Part shown: positions 5,784 through 13,939 of the stretch, in pieces
Layout: each line of letters begins with the position of its first letter
How positions within the stretch are numbered: the first letter of the stretch is position 1
Assembly: GCA_052118065.1 (NCBI GenBank)
Contig: JBQKHY010000010.1
Coordinates: forward strand, 1-64,000
Length of the DNA: 64,000 nucleotides
Direction of reading: 5' to 3'
From: Ruminococcoides sp052118065
GTDB taxonomy: Bacteria > Bacillota > Clostridia > Oscillospirales > Acutalibacteraceae
Translations under genes and position numbers: made by a program
Notes under the pieces: generated by a model
The model's database searches: none
Seen by the model: only the letters and a program-made list of their open reading frames with translations
What the model was told of the DNA's origin: nothing

Positions 5784-6842
5784 TTACTTCTTTACTGTAA
5801 CTAAAATTCTCTTGAATTTCTTTGAACCGTCTGTAGCAGTAGCACGAACATAAGTCTTGCCCTTCTTAACTGCAGTTACTGTGAAAGTAGCACCTGAGTT
5901 TACAGAAGACTTATTAACCTTAGCAACCTTAGTGTTTTCTGACTTAACAGTAAGCTTCTTAACACTTGCATTAGTTGGGTTAACAGCAACCTTTAGGTTA
6001 GCCTTTGCACCCTTCTTAGTTAGTCTAACAGATTTTTTGTTAAACTTAACGCTCTTTACAGGCTGCTTAACTGTAACCTTAATTTTAGCAGTAGCTAAGT
6101 TACCATCAGTGATACAACGAACTTCTGCTTTACCAGGACCTACTGCAGTAATTCTTACATAAGTACCTCTGCCTGAAACCTTAACAACCTTTGTGTTTGA
6201 TGAAACATAAGTTGCTGAGTAAGAAGAATCTGTATCATTGTTTACAGGTCCTACTGACTTAACCTTTACAACTTCACTATCACCCTTGCCGTTATCAAGA
6301 AGTACAGATGTCTTTGCCATCTTGATAGAAGTTGCACCGATGATTGTTCTTGTTGTAATGTTTGTGTTAGTGTGCTCCATTAGGTCTGTACCTGTTTCAC
6401 CTGTTAGCTTTGTAAAGCAACCTGAAACAGCATCAGCAGTTGTAGCACTTGTGTACTTATCGCTAGTATTAGTTACCTTAAATACAGCAGTTAGTACAGT
6501 CATTCTTCTTGACTTACAATCGTAAAGTGACTTCTTGCCCTTAAAGCTAACCTGAGTCATATCGCCCTTTACAGATGTATTTGAGTCAAATGAATTAGCA
6601 GTATCAAAAGAAAGTGATGTTAAATCTAGGACAGTATTGTCATAGTTTAGTCTACCTTCCATTGCATTTGCCTTTTCATCAGTCTGCAAATAGATATTAT
6701 ATACAATAGAATATCCTACATTTGCATTTACTTCATTAATTCTAACTGTTGATGCAGCAGAAGCAGTAGGAATAACTACAAGAATGCTTAATGCCATAAC
6801 AAGAGCTAAAACTAAAGAAATAACTTTGTTTGTCTTTTTCAT
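5784..6842 (-). CDS. Secreted cohesin-like + bacterial Ig-like (Big2) protein
   Basis: 352 residues. A signal peptide (MKKTNKVISLVLALVMAL, cleavage near ASA-A about residue 30) leads into a cohesin-type beta-sandwich (about 32-165; NVGYSIVYNIYLQTDEKANA, LNYDNTVLDLTS, MTVLTAVFKVTN). Two Big2-type domains follow (about 170-265 and 265-350; VSSNTKVVKVSG, AKIKVTV, KKGKTYVRATATDGSK). No membrane anchor, dockerin or sortase motif is seen. Cohesins bind dockerins of secreted enzymes; in R. bromii they assemble amylosomes. The cohesin assignment rests on pattern, and a related carbohydrate-binding sandwich is possible. GGAGGAACTCTAATT precedes the ATG. Confidence 0.7.
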   Translation of the reverse strand: MKKTNKVISLVLALVMALSILVVIPTASAASTVRINEVNANVGYSIVYNIYLQTDEKANAMEGRLNYDNTVLDLTSLSFDTANSFDSNTSVKGDMTQVSFKGKKSLYDCKSRRMTVLTAVFKVTNTSDKYTSATTADAVSGCFTKLTGETGTDLMEHTNTNITTRTIIGATSIKMAKTSVLLDNGKGDSEVVKVKSVGPVNNDTDSSYSATYVSSNTKVVKVSGRGTYVRITAVGPGKAEVRCITDGNLATAKIKVTVKQPVKSVKFNKKSVRLTKKGAKANLKVAVNPTNASVKKLTVKSENTKVAKVNKSSVNSGATFTVTAVKKGKTYVRATATDGSKKFKRILVTVKK

Positions 6843-6966
6843 AATTAGAGTTCCTCCGTTTTCTTTTTTCTTATAATTTAATAAAATTATTTACTATTTT
6901 TTGTTATATTTATTATACAACACAAGTATTAATTTGTCTAGACAAAAAAACTACTTAATAAAACTT

Positions 6967-7473
6967 TTACAATGTTAATTTTACTGTCACAATTGCCAAA
7001 ACAAGAGCAGTAAAATCTGCAAATAATCCTACAAATAATGTATGTCTTGTTCTTGTAATACCAACACTGCCAAAATACATTGTAACTGCATAAAGGGTAG
7101 TTTCTGTACTACCTGCAAGGACAGAGGCAATCTCACCTACTAAAGAGTCAGGACCATAGTTTTCATATATATTAGTTAGAAGTGCAGTAGCACCACTGCC
7201 ACTAATAGGTCTTAGTACTGCCATAGGTACAATTTCTTTAGGAAAATTAAAAAAATCAGCTAAAGGTTCAACAGCTTTACATATCAAGTCAATAGTACCA
7301 CTTTGTTGCAACATTTCAACTGCAACTACAAGCCCTGTTATTGTGGGAATAATCATATAAAGAGTATGTAAACCCTCAACTGCACCTTCAATAAAGGCAT
7401 CAAAAATTTTAACTTTTTTTGTCATTCCATAAAGCACAACAAATGCAACTGTTACCGGTACTATTATTTCCAA
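6967..7473 (-). CDS. spmB: Spore maturation protein B
   Basis: 168 residues with several membrane segments and the nucleoside-recognition (Gate) core. PISGSGATALLTNIYENYGPDS and the AGSTETTLYAVTMYFGSVGI motif are typical of SpmB. SpmA and SpmB are forespore-associated membrane proteins needed for spore core dehydration and heat resistance. The likely start is TTG at 7473, with GGGTG six bases upstream; this start lies inside the end of spmA (10-base overlap), so translation is coupled. It marks the organism as a spore former. Confidence 0.9.
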   Translation of the reverse strand: MEIIVPVTVAFVVLYGMTKKVKIFDAFIEGAVEGLHTLYMIIPTITGLVVAVEMLQQSGTIDLICKAVEPLADFFNFPKEIVPMAVLRPISGSGATALLTNIYENYGPDSLVGEIASVLAGSTETTLYAVTMYFGSVGITRTRHTLFVGLFADFTALVLAIVTVKLTL

Positions 7474-8048
7474 CTTTTCACCCTATTTAATCCTTTAGCA
7501 AGTAATAATGCTACACATAACGCACAGAAAGAACAAATAATTACACAAGGAATAATTGAGAAAGGCTCTTTGCTACCATAACTATCCCTAAGAAAACCGA
7601 TAGTTGCAGGTATAAGTTGCATTGATGCAGTATTCATTACAACAAAAATAACCATAGAGTCGGTAGCAGTATCTTTTCTAAGGTTGTTTTTCTGTAGCTC
7701 AGCCATTGCTTTAAGTCCGAAAGGAGTTGCTGCATTTCCAATGCCGATTAAATTTGCACTAATGTTCAATGCCATTGCTTGAAATGCATTACTGCTTTCA
7801 TCAACATCAGGAAAAATTTTTCTTAATATTGGTGACAAAAGTTTCACTAATTTGCCTGTAAGTCCACTTTTTTCTGCCACCTTCATAATGCCTGACCAAA
7901 AAACAATTACACCAAAAAGTGTTATTAAAAGTTTAGTTGCCTTTTCTGCACCATTCATAAGTCCGGAGGAAACACCCTCTCCATTTCCCGTTACAATGGC
8001 ACAAATTACAGAAATTATTATTAAAAATCCCCAAACATAATTAATCAT
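7464..8048 (-). CDS. spmA: Spore maturation protein A
   Basis: 194 residues, first gene of the spmAB pair. Membrane segments are at about 1-15, 40-55, 120-165 and 165-190. The nucleoside-recognition motifs ALNISANLIGIGNAATPFGLKA and VVMNTASMQLIPATIGFLRD are characteristic of SpmA. It acts with SpmB in the developing spore. The ATG start has a weak ribosome site. It is divergently arranged from an AbrB regulator, separated by 206 bp that must carry both promoters. Confidence 0.9.
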   Translation of the reverse strand: MINYVWGFLIIISVICAIVTGNGEGVSSGLMNGAEKATKLLITLFGVIVFWSGIMKVAEKSGLTGKLVKLLSPILRKIFPDVDESSNAFQAMALNISANLIGIGNAATPFGLKAMAELQKNNLRKDTATDSMVIFVVMNTASMQLIPATIGFLRDSYGSKEPFSIIPCVIICSFCALCVALLLAKGLNRVKSWK

Positions 8049-8254
8049 ATGTACACATTACCACTTTTGTTCATAATTATTTGAATAAATTGTTAAAATC
8101 AAACTAACGGAAATAACTGCAACTTGAACATACTTGACAAAAATTTTATCATTTGGTAGAATAATATTGCAATAAGTATATAAGTGTTGGTACTTGTATA
8201 TTTTTGTCGTATATTATATTTACTGCTTGTAGTATTTTTGGGAAGGTGAAAAGT

Positions 8255-8500
8255 ATGAGACAGATCGGTTATGTAAGTAAAATTGACACACTTGGCAGAG
8301 TTGTAATCCCTAAGCCAGTTAGACAGATGTTTAATCTAGAAAAGGAAGATTCTATTGAAATTCTTCCTAAGGATAATGGTCTACTAATTAGAAAGTATCA
8401 GCCAACTTGCCTATTCTGTGGCGAAAGCGATAATGTTATCACATTTGAAGGCGTTAAAGTCTGCGAAGAATGTGTTAAGAGAATGTACAAGAAAATCTAG
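8255..8500 (+). CDS. AbrB/SpoVT-type regulator with a C-terminal zinc knuckle
   Basis: 81 residues from the ATG at 8255, preceded by GGGAAGGTG; the frame is open further upstream without a ribosome site. Residues 1-47 form the AbrB swapped-hairpin DNA-binding domain (GYVSKIDTLGRVVIPKPVRQ). The tail carries CLFCGE and CEECV, two CxxC pairs likely to bind zinc, where classical AbrB has a dimerisation tail. Family members are transition-state regulators of sporulation and stationary phase. It diverges from spmA. The targets are unknown. Confidence 0.85.
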   Translation: MRQIGYVSKIDTLGRVVIPKPVRQMFNLEKEDSIEILPKDNGLLIRKYQPTCLFCGESDNVITFEGVKVCEECVKRMYKKI

Positions 8501-8652
8501 TTTGATTTTATTTATTCATTAAATTATATTTATTCAAAAAATTAAATATTACTAAACACAATCTATTTTTTATTATTTATTATACAAGCAGGAATACCTT
8601 TAATTAATTTAATAGATTTGTTTTGTAGGAATATTTATTTTCATTTGTGCGT

Positions 8653-8682
8653 AAAAAAGACACTATCATTAGTGTCTTTTTT
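8653..8682 (+). terminator. Terminator downstream of the AbrB gene
   Basis: AAAAAAGACACTA/TAGTGTCTTTTTT, a 13-bp perfect stem with loop TCAT and a T-rich tail. The rest of 8501-8916 holds no supported gene. Confidence 0.8.
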
Positions 8683-8850
8683 ATTTTGTTTTTTTAATTT
8701 TCAAGAGTCCCATAACAACACAAAGTTTCATAGCAATGATTAGTACCTTATTAATATGGCACATTATTAATCTTCATAAAGCATTACCATATTCGTATAA
8801 ACAGATTAAGTAAAAATATAAATAATGAAATTAAAATAGCAAAATTAAAA

Positions 8851-8872
8851 GCCCCATCAATTATGATGGGGC
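8851..8872 (-). terminator. Terminator of the anchored surface protein gene
   Basis: GCCCCATCA/TGATGGGGC, a 9-bp perfect stem with TTTTAATTTTG following on the minus strand, 45 bp after the stop. Confidence 0.8.
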
Positions 8873-8916
8873 TTGATTAATTGAGTTTTAGTTTTGAGTT
8901 TTGTTAGTCCTTAGAC

Positions 8917-10038
8917 TTAAGCTTCTTTCTTCTTACGAGTTAAGAAGTAAACACCTGCTGCTGCAAACATAACACCTAGACCAACATATAGAGCTACTGG
9001 GCTTTCACCTGTTGTAACTGTATCAGTTGTTTCTGTTGTTGCTGTAACATCAGAAGCGTCAACTGTATTACCGTTTGCATCTGTGTATGTACCATCAGCA
9101 TTCTTTGTTACTGTGTTACCATTCTTATCCTTGTAAACAGTCTTGCTTGATGAGTTAGAAGAACTGTCTGAGCTTGAGTTTGATGAGCTGTTTGAGCTTG
9201 AGTTTGAAGAACTATTTGAGCTTGATGATTCTGTGTAAGTACCGCCACCAACGATTAGGATCTTACCTTCTTTAACCATCTTATCGAATTCCTTTTCGAG
9301 TTCAGCAAGTCTTGTCTTATGGTCTCTAGCACTTGACTGTGGGCTATAAGAAGCCTTGTTAGGATACTGCTTGTAATCCTTATCCCATGTCTTAATAATA
9401 TCAGATGGCTTTGTACCCTTAGCGATGAATTCACCCTGGACAGTACCAACAGAAGTAATCATTAGAGGAATACCATACTTACTCTTGTTCTTTTCCCATG
9501 AGATTGGGTAGCTGTGCTTTGTTGAGTCAACATTGTTTTCAAATGTCTTTTCATTTGAAGTAACCTTAACTGTATCACCGATACAATTTGTGTTGAACAT
9601 TAGAGCACAAGTTTCGTTACCTGTGTTATCACTGAACATAATTGAATAAGCTGTACCGGCCTTTAGACCACCCTTTAGCTGTGTGCTTTCGTCTAACTTT
9701 GATAGGTCGTAAACTAGCTTGCCGCCTTCTTCTTCTAGCTTTTCTTTCTTTAGCTGCCAGCCCCAGAAAGATGTACCGCTATCTGTTTCAAAAATGTGAG
9801 CATAGAAAACTGTACCTGCCCATTTTGGCTTTTCAAAATAAACTTTACCAGATGTACCTGTTGTTTCAGTATCTGTACCTGCACCAACAGAAACATTACC
9901 GTCAGCTGCTGCTGTTTCAACATCCTGTGAAGCACCTGCTGCAACTAAATCTTCTTTTTCGTCAGCTGATACTGACATAACAGTTGCAAAACTCATAACA
10001 ACTGCCATAACTAATAGTACGCTTAATAACTTCTTCAT
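8917..10038 (-). CDS. Membrane-anchored surface protein, putative starch-binding
   Basis: 373 residues. A signal peptide (MKKLLSVLLVMAVVMSFA) leads an extracellular module at about 65-200. Aromatic-rich strands KVYFEKPKWAGTVFYAHIFE, FWGWQLKK and TAYSIMFSDNTGNETCALMF resemble CBM25/26-like starch-binding sandwiches and repeated modules of R. bromii surface proteins. A helical segment follows (LAELEKEFDKMVKEG), then a Ser/Asn linker (about 270-298) and a C-terminal membrane helix (ALYVGLGVMFAAAGVYFL) with RKKKEA. TGES just before the helix looks like a degraded sortase motif, so anchoring may be by the helix alone. Starch binding is inferred from residue pattern and neighbouring cohesins. Confidence 0.65.
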   Translation of the reverse strand: MKKLLSVLLVMAVVMSFATVMSVSADEKEDLVAAGASQDVETAAADGNVSVGAGTDTETTGTSGKVYFEKPKWAGTVFYAHIFETDSGTSFWGWQLKKEKLEEEGGKLVYDLSKLDESTQLKGGLKAGTAYSIMFSDNTGNETCALMFNTNCIGDTVKVTSNEKTFENNVDSTKHSYPISWEKNKSKYGIPLMITSVGTVQGEFIAKGTKPSDIIKTWDKDYKQYPNKASYSPQSSARDHKTRLAELEKEFDKMVKEGKILIVGGGTYTESSSSNSSSNSSSNSSSNSSSDSSSNSSSKTVYKDKNGNTVTKNADGTYTDANGNTVDASDVTATTETTDTVTTGESPVALYVGLGVMFAAAGVYFLTRKKKEA

Positions 10039-10104
10039 AGTTATCTCCTCCTATAAAATTAAACCAATAAAGATTTGTGGGGATAAATTCCCCCCATTGG
10101 CATA

Positions 10105-10133
10105 ATTATACACCTTTAAAATTTGTAAAGCAA
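10105..10133 (-). promoter_or_regulatory. Promoter of the anchored surface protein gene
   Basis: On the minus strand TTGCTT, a 17-bp spacer, then TATAAT, about 67 bp before the ATG. Upstream of it (10160-10205) are several TGCACA/TGTGCA repeats of unknown meaning. Confidence 0.6.
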
Positions 10134-10244
10134 CAATTTTGTAACATTTTGTTGACGATAAAATGCACAAACTTTGCACATTCAAAATAGGCATAATGCA
10201 CAAATGAAAAGAGAATATGAACAGAGTATTAACTGAAAAACTGT

Positions 10245-11168
10245 TTATTCTTCTTTTTTGCCTTTTTTCTTATCAACAATAACTTTAATTACAATAACTA
10301 TTACAATAAGTGCAACAATTGCAACAATACCTAGGTTTCTCCAGAAATTATCTGAGTCTGTGTATGAAACCTCTTTACCGTTAGAGTCTGTTACATTTTG
10401 ACCTGATGAGTTTGTTCTCATAGCAGTTGACTCTGTAGTTGCTTGATATGCAGTTGTAGCATTTTCAACTGTATTACCGTTTGCATCAGTTGCAACACCT
10501 GCGTTATTCTCTACAACATTACCGTTGCTATCAGTAGTTTGGTTGTTGGTGTTATATCTACCATACTGACCACCGATTGGGTTATCCCCACCGTTCTTTG
10601 TACCTTTACCGTTTTCATAGTTGATAAATGTACCACCGTTACCGTTTTCGTTAACCTTTGGTGTAACATTCTTTTCTGCAGCTTTACCGTTAACTAAAAA
10701 GTCAGTAGTAAACTTAAGTGTATCAACATTTTGGCTATTTGATAGATAGTCAAAGCACTGTACATAATAGGTAATATCAGTAGAACCACCCTGTAGTACT
10801 TCAAATGTTAATGAAAGAATCATTGTTTTTTCTTTCATATCCCAACCTTGAACACCGTTAGCACTATTAAACAGTACTTCGTTTTCCAGGTCAGTGTTAT
10901 AAACAGAACTACCACCATCAAGGTATTCAACCTTGTCCGGATCAACCTTTAGATACTGAGAGTCATATGCAACCTGCATCTGAATATCCTCAGCTTTTTC
11001 AGGAACATCAGATACACAAAATTCATATGTAACCTTATCCCCAACCTTTGCATTAACTTTGCCGTTTAGCTTTAGATTTTCTGCTGCTGAAAAGCTTGTA
11101 ACAGAAAATGCTAAAGTAAGTAGGCACATTAGTAGTGCAAGAACAACAGCACTAATTCGTTTTGTCAT
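10245..11168 (-). CDS. Membrane-anchored cohesin protein (scaffoldin-like)
   Basis: 307 residues. Signal peptide (MTKRISAVVLALLMCLLTL, cleavage near SFSAA) and one cohesin-type domain at about 32-165 (KVNAKVGDKVTYEFCVSD, MQVAYDSQYLKVD, MILSLTFEVLQGGSTDITY). A low-complexity Asn/Gly/Thr linker (about 170-270) leads to a C-terminal membrane helix (NLGIVAIVALIVIVIVIKVIV) and KKKGKKEE. Single-cohesin proteins fixed to the membrane dock dockerin-bearing enzymes at the cell surface; in R. bromii they hold amylases. No dockerin protein lies in the window. It follows galE by 24 bp, so the two are likely co-transcribed. The domain call is by pattern. Confidence 0.75.
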   Translation of the reverse strand: MTKRISAVVLALLMCLLTLAFSVTSFSAAENLKLNGKVNAKVGDKVTYEFCVSDVPEKAEDIQMQVAYDSQYLKVDPDKVEYLDGGSSVYNTDLENEVLFNSANGVQGWDMKEKTMILSLTFEVLQGGSTDITYYVQCFDYLSNSQNVDTLKFTTDFLVNGKAAEKNVTPKVNENGNGGTFINYENGKGTKNGGDNPIGGQYGRYNTNNQTTDSNGNVVENNAGVATDANGNTVENATTAYQATTESTAMRTNSSGQNVTDSNGKEVSYTDSDNFWRNLGIVAIVALIVIVIVIKVIVDKKKGKKEE

Positions 11169-11192
11169 ATTATTTTCCTCTTTATTTCTTTA

Positions 11193-12206
11193 TTATTCTT
11201 CGTAACCCTTAGGGTTCTTTTTCTGCCAATTCCAAGAATCACGGCACATATCTTCAAGTGTCTTTTCAGCAGTCCAACCTAGAACTTCTTTAGCCTTTGT
11301 TGGGTCAGCATAACATTCTGCAATGTCACCGGCTCTTCTTGGCTTAATCTGATATGGAATTTCAACATTGTTAACCTTGCTGAAAGTCTTAACAATATCA
11401 AGAACAGAATAACCCACACCTGTACCTAGGTTGAAGATTTCTGTACCCTTGTGAACATCGGCATAGTCAATAGCCTTAACATGACCTTTAGCTAAGTCAA
11501 CAACATGGATATAATCACGAACACCTGTACCGTCAGGAGTTGGGTAGTCGTTACCGAATACACCAAGTTCCTTTAGCTTACCAACTGCAACCTGTGTAAT
11601 ATATGGCATTAGGTTGTTTGGAATACCGTTAGGGTTTTCACCGATTGTGCCACTTTCGTGAGCACCGATTGGATTAAAGTATCGAAGAAGAACAACAGAA
11701 AGTTCAGGGTCTGTCTTTGTAACATCTTGTAAAATCTGTTCTGTCATTAACTTTGTCCAACCGTAAGGGTTTGTACAAGAAGTTGGCATTGTTTCTACAA
11801 GAGGTACAGTTTCAGGAATACCGTAAACTGTAGCTGAAGATGAGAATACAAAGTTGTGACAACCAAATTCCTTCATAACTTCTAGTAGTGTTAATGTACT
11901 GTCTAGGTTGTTACGGTAGTACATTAGAGGCTTTTCACAGCTTTCACCAACTGCCTTAAGACCTGCAAAGTGAATAACTGCATCAATCTTATTTTCACTA
12001 AATACTTTTCTTAGAGAGTCATGGTCACAAACATTGATTTCATAGAAAGGAATTTCCTGACCAACAATCTTCTCAACTCTTTTAACAGCTTCTTTCTTAC
12101 TGTTGCAAAGGTTATCGGCAATTACTACTGTATGTCCAGCACTAATTAATTCTATGCAAGTATGTGAACCGATATAACCTGCACCACCGGCTAATAAAAT
12201 ATTCAT
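11193..12206 (-). CDS. galE: UDP-glucose 4-epimerase
   Basis: 337 residues, full length. Rossmann glycine motif GGAGYIG at 7-13, the catalytic serine region FSSSATVYG (121-129), and the YxxxK pair at Y148/K152 (YGWTK). The product interconverts UDP-glucose and UDP-galactose with bound NAD in the cytoplasm, for the Leloir pathway and surface polysaccharide precursors. AAGGAGTTTTTAAA precedes the ATG. It lies between an HMGL-like aldolase gene (40 bp upstream) and the anchored cohesin gene, all on minus, so probably one operon. Confidence 0.95.
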   Translation of the reverse strand: MNILLAGGAGYIGSHTCIELISAGHTVVIADNLCNSKKEAVKRVEKIVGQEIPFYEINVCDHDSLRKVFSENKIDAVIHFAGLKAVGESCEKPLMYYRNNLDSTLTLLEVMKEFGCHNFVFSSSATVYGIPETVPLVETMPTSCTNPYGWTKLMTEQILQDVTKTDPELSVVLLRYFNPIGAHESGTIGENPNGIPNNLMPYITQVAVGKLKELGVFGNDYPTPDGTGVRDYIHVVDLAKGHVKAIDYADVHKGTEIFNLGTGVGYSVLDIVKTFSKVNNVEIPYQIKPRRAGDIAECYADPTKAKEVLGWTAEKTLEDMCRDSWNWQKKNPKGYEE

Positions 12207-12246
12207 TTTAAAAACTCCTTTTTAAAATTAATAAACATCTACAAAA

Positions 12247-13227
12247 TCAGCTATTGATAATATCATAAAGTTCATTAGCAAATTTTGAGTAGTCTTTTCT
12301 GTCTTCTTTAACATAAGAAATTGCAGGACGAGGATGAGTATTTAACTGACCTGTTAGCATATATGGAATGTCATAACCCCACTTTACGCCTTCAGCCTTT
12401 AACTTCTCAGTATGTTCTTCAATAATCTTTAGGATAGGTGCAACCTTGTACTTAGGATTCTTTAAGAAACCAAGTAGTAGTTCAAGTGCACAGTTACCTG
12501 CACCTCTGCCCATACCGTCAACTGTAGCATCAAGGTAACTAACACCCTGAGTCATAGCTTCAATAGTATTTGCAAAAGCAAGTTGCTGATTGTTATGAGC
12601 ATGAATACCAACACTCTTGCCGTACTTATCAGCATATTCACAATATAAATTAGCAAGTCTTCTTGACTGTTCAGGATATAATGCACCGTAGCTATCTACA
12701 ATATAGAAAGCATTAACAGAGCTTTGACCTAAAATGTCAAGTGCTGTCTTAATATCATCTGTGTTAGCCTTAGAAACTGCCATAATATTGATAGTTGTTT
12801 CGTAGCCTTTCTTTGCACAATCTTCAATCATTTCTACTGCTGCAGGAATTGTGTTAATGTATGTTGCAATACGAACAAGGTCAATAGGACTGTCCTTCTT
12901 AGGAATAATATCCTTCTGAAAATCTGTTCTGCCTACATCAGCCATAACTGCAATCTTTAGACCTGTTTTGTTGTCACCCACAATTTTTCTAATATCTGAG
13001 TCATTACAGAATTTCCACTTACCAAAATCATCTTCGTTAAAAATTTCTTTAGATGCTTTGTATCCAAATTCCATATAGTCAACACCGGCTTTAACATTTG
13101 CCTGATATAAGTCCTTAATAAACTTATCGTCAAATCTAAAGTTGTTGCAAAGTCCTCCATCTCTAATTGTTGCATCAACAACCCTAATGTCTTGCCTTAC
13201 TGAAAGTAAGTCACCTTTTTGTGCCAT
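12247..13227 (-). CDS. HMGL-like aldolase family protein
   Basis: 326 residues from the ATG at 13227, chosen because GGAGG sits eight bases upstream; an in-frame ATG 15 bases earlier overlaps that site. It is a DRE-TIM metallolyase: the N-terminal VVDATIRDGGLCNN carries the metal and catalytic acid residues, and GIHAHNNQQLAFANT supplies the two metal-binding histidines. The family includes 4-hydroxy-2-oxovalerate aldolase, HMG-CoA lyase and isopropylmalate synthase. This member lacks the dehydrogenase partner expected for a 2-oxovalerate pathway, so the substrate is uncertain. Upstream neighbour of galE on the same strand. Confidence 0.8.
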   Translation of the reverse strand: MAQKGDLLSVRQDIRVVDATIRDGGLCNNFRFDDKFIKDLYQANVKAGVDYMEFGYKASKEIFNEDDFGKWKFCNDSDIRKIVGDNKTGLKIAVMADVGRTDFQKDIIPKKDSPIDLVRIATYINTIPAAVEMIEDCAKKGYETTINIMAVSKANTDDIKTALDILGQSSVNAFYIVDSYGALYPEQSRRLANLYCEYADKYGKSVGIHAHNNQQLAFANTIEAMTQGVSYLDATVDGMGRGAGNCALELLLGFLKNPKYKVAPILKIIEEHTEKLKAEGVKWGYDIPYMLTGQLNTHPRPAISYVKEDRKDYSKFANELYDIINS

Positions 13228-13385
13228 TGGTATATCCTCCATCTATAATAAATTAAACATATAAAATGATATAGTTATTCATAATATACATTATTACATA
13301 TACATAATACTACACAATGTAAATTAAAACAAGATTTTTCTTGTTATTTATTATAATAATTGATAGAATTAGTGTAGGTGATATT

Positions 13386-13832
13386 ATGAAAATTTATATT
13401 GACGGTGACGGTTGTCCTGTTGTTGATATTACAATAAAAGTTGCAAAGGAATATAAATTACCTTGCACTATAATTACAGATACTTCTCATATTTTTAACA
13501 AGGAATATGCAGATACTATAACAGTAGAAAAGGGTGCTGATTCTGCCGACTTTAAAATTGCAAACCTTATAGAAAAAGGTGACATTGTAGTTACTCAGGA
13601 TTACGGTTTAGGTGCAATGTGCTTAAGCAGAGGCAGTAAACCTATCAATCAAAACGGTCTTATATATACTGACCAAAATATTGATTCATTACTGATGACA
13701 AGATATATCAGCAAAAAAGCAAGAATGGCAGGTAAACACACCAAAGGACCTAAAAAGAGAACTGCCGATCAGGATAAAAGTTTTGAAAAATCATTGAGAA
13801 AATTAATTGAATCTTTAACAGTCAAAAATTAA
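13386..13832 (+). CDS. YaiI/YqxD family (DUF188) protein
   Basis: 148 residues from the ATG at 13386 with AGGTGATATT upstream. The start MKIYIDGDGCPV, the internal 'VVTQDYGLGAMCLSRG' and the C-terminal 'ARMAGKHTKGPKKRT' segment are all hallmarks of DUF188, a PIN-like fold with conserved aspartates (D8, D10). The biochemical role is unknown; nuclease-like folding suggests RNA or DNA processing. It is a single gene, diverging from the aldolase operon. Confidence 0.9.
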   Translation: MKIYIDGDGCPVVDITIKVAKEYKLPCTIITDTSHIFNKEYADTITVEKGADSADFKIANLIEKGDIVVTQDYGLGAMCLSRGSKPINQNGLIYTDQNIDSLLMTRYISKKARMAGKHTKGPKKRTADQDKSFEKSLRKLIESLTVKN

Positions 13833-13920
13833 GTGAATATCAAAAGAAACAAGATTGATTTACTAATGTGAACTTATACAAAAGTCCTTAAACGGGCGAA
13901 CACAGTGTTCGCCCCTACAT
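13833..13920. repeat. Short copy of the intergenic hairpin repeat family
   Basis: GGGCGAACACAGTGTTCGCCC (13892-13912) is a near-perfect hairpin, preceded by a stretch (AAGTGAATATCAAAAG... AATGTGAACTTAT) that also occurs at 43101-43165. The same GGGCGAAC..GTTCGCCC core recurs near 31230 and 42880. Confidence 0.7.
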
Positions 13921-13939
13921 TTTAAGATAGGGTTTGAAT

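Noticed and set aside
8501..8916. Possible gene in a 415-bp gap
   Set aside because: It holds only two terminators and AT-rich sequence; no frame with a ribosome site and coding bias.
8917..9030. Sortase LPXTG anchor in the surface protein
   Set aside because: Only TGES is present before the membrane helix; the Leu-Pro part is missing, so sortase anchoring was not called.
9642..9980. 112-codon plus-strand frame
   Set aside because: Leu/Gln-rich shadow of the secreted protein gene on minus; no ribosome site.
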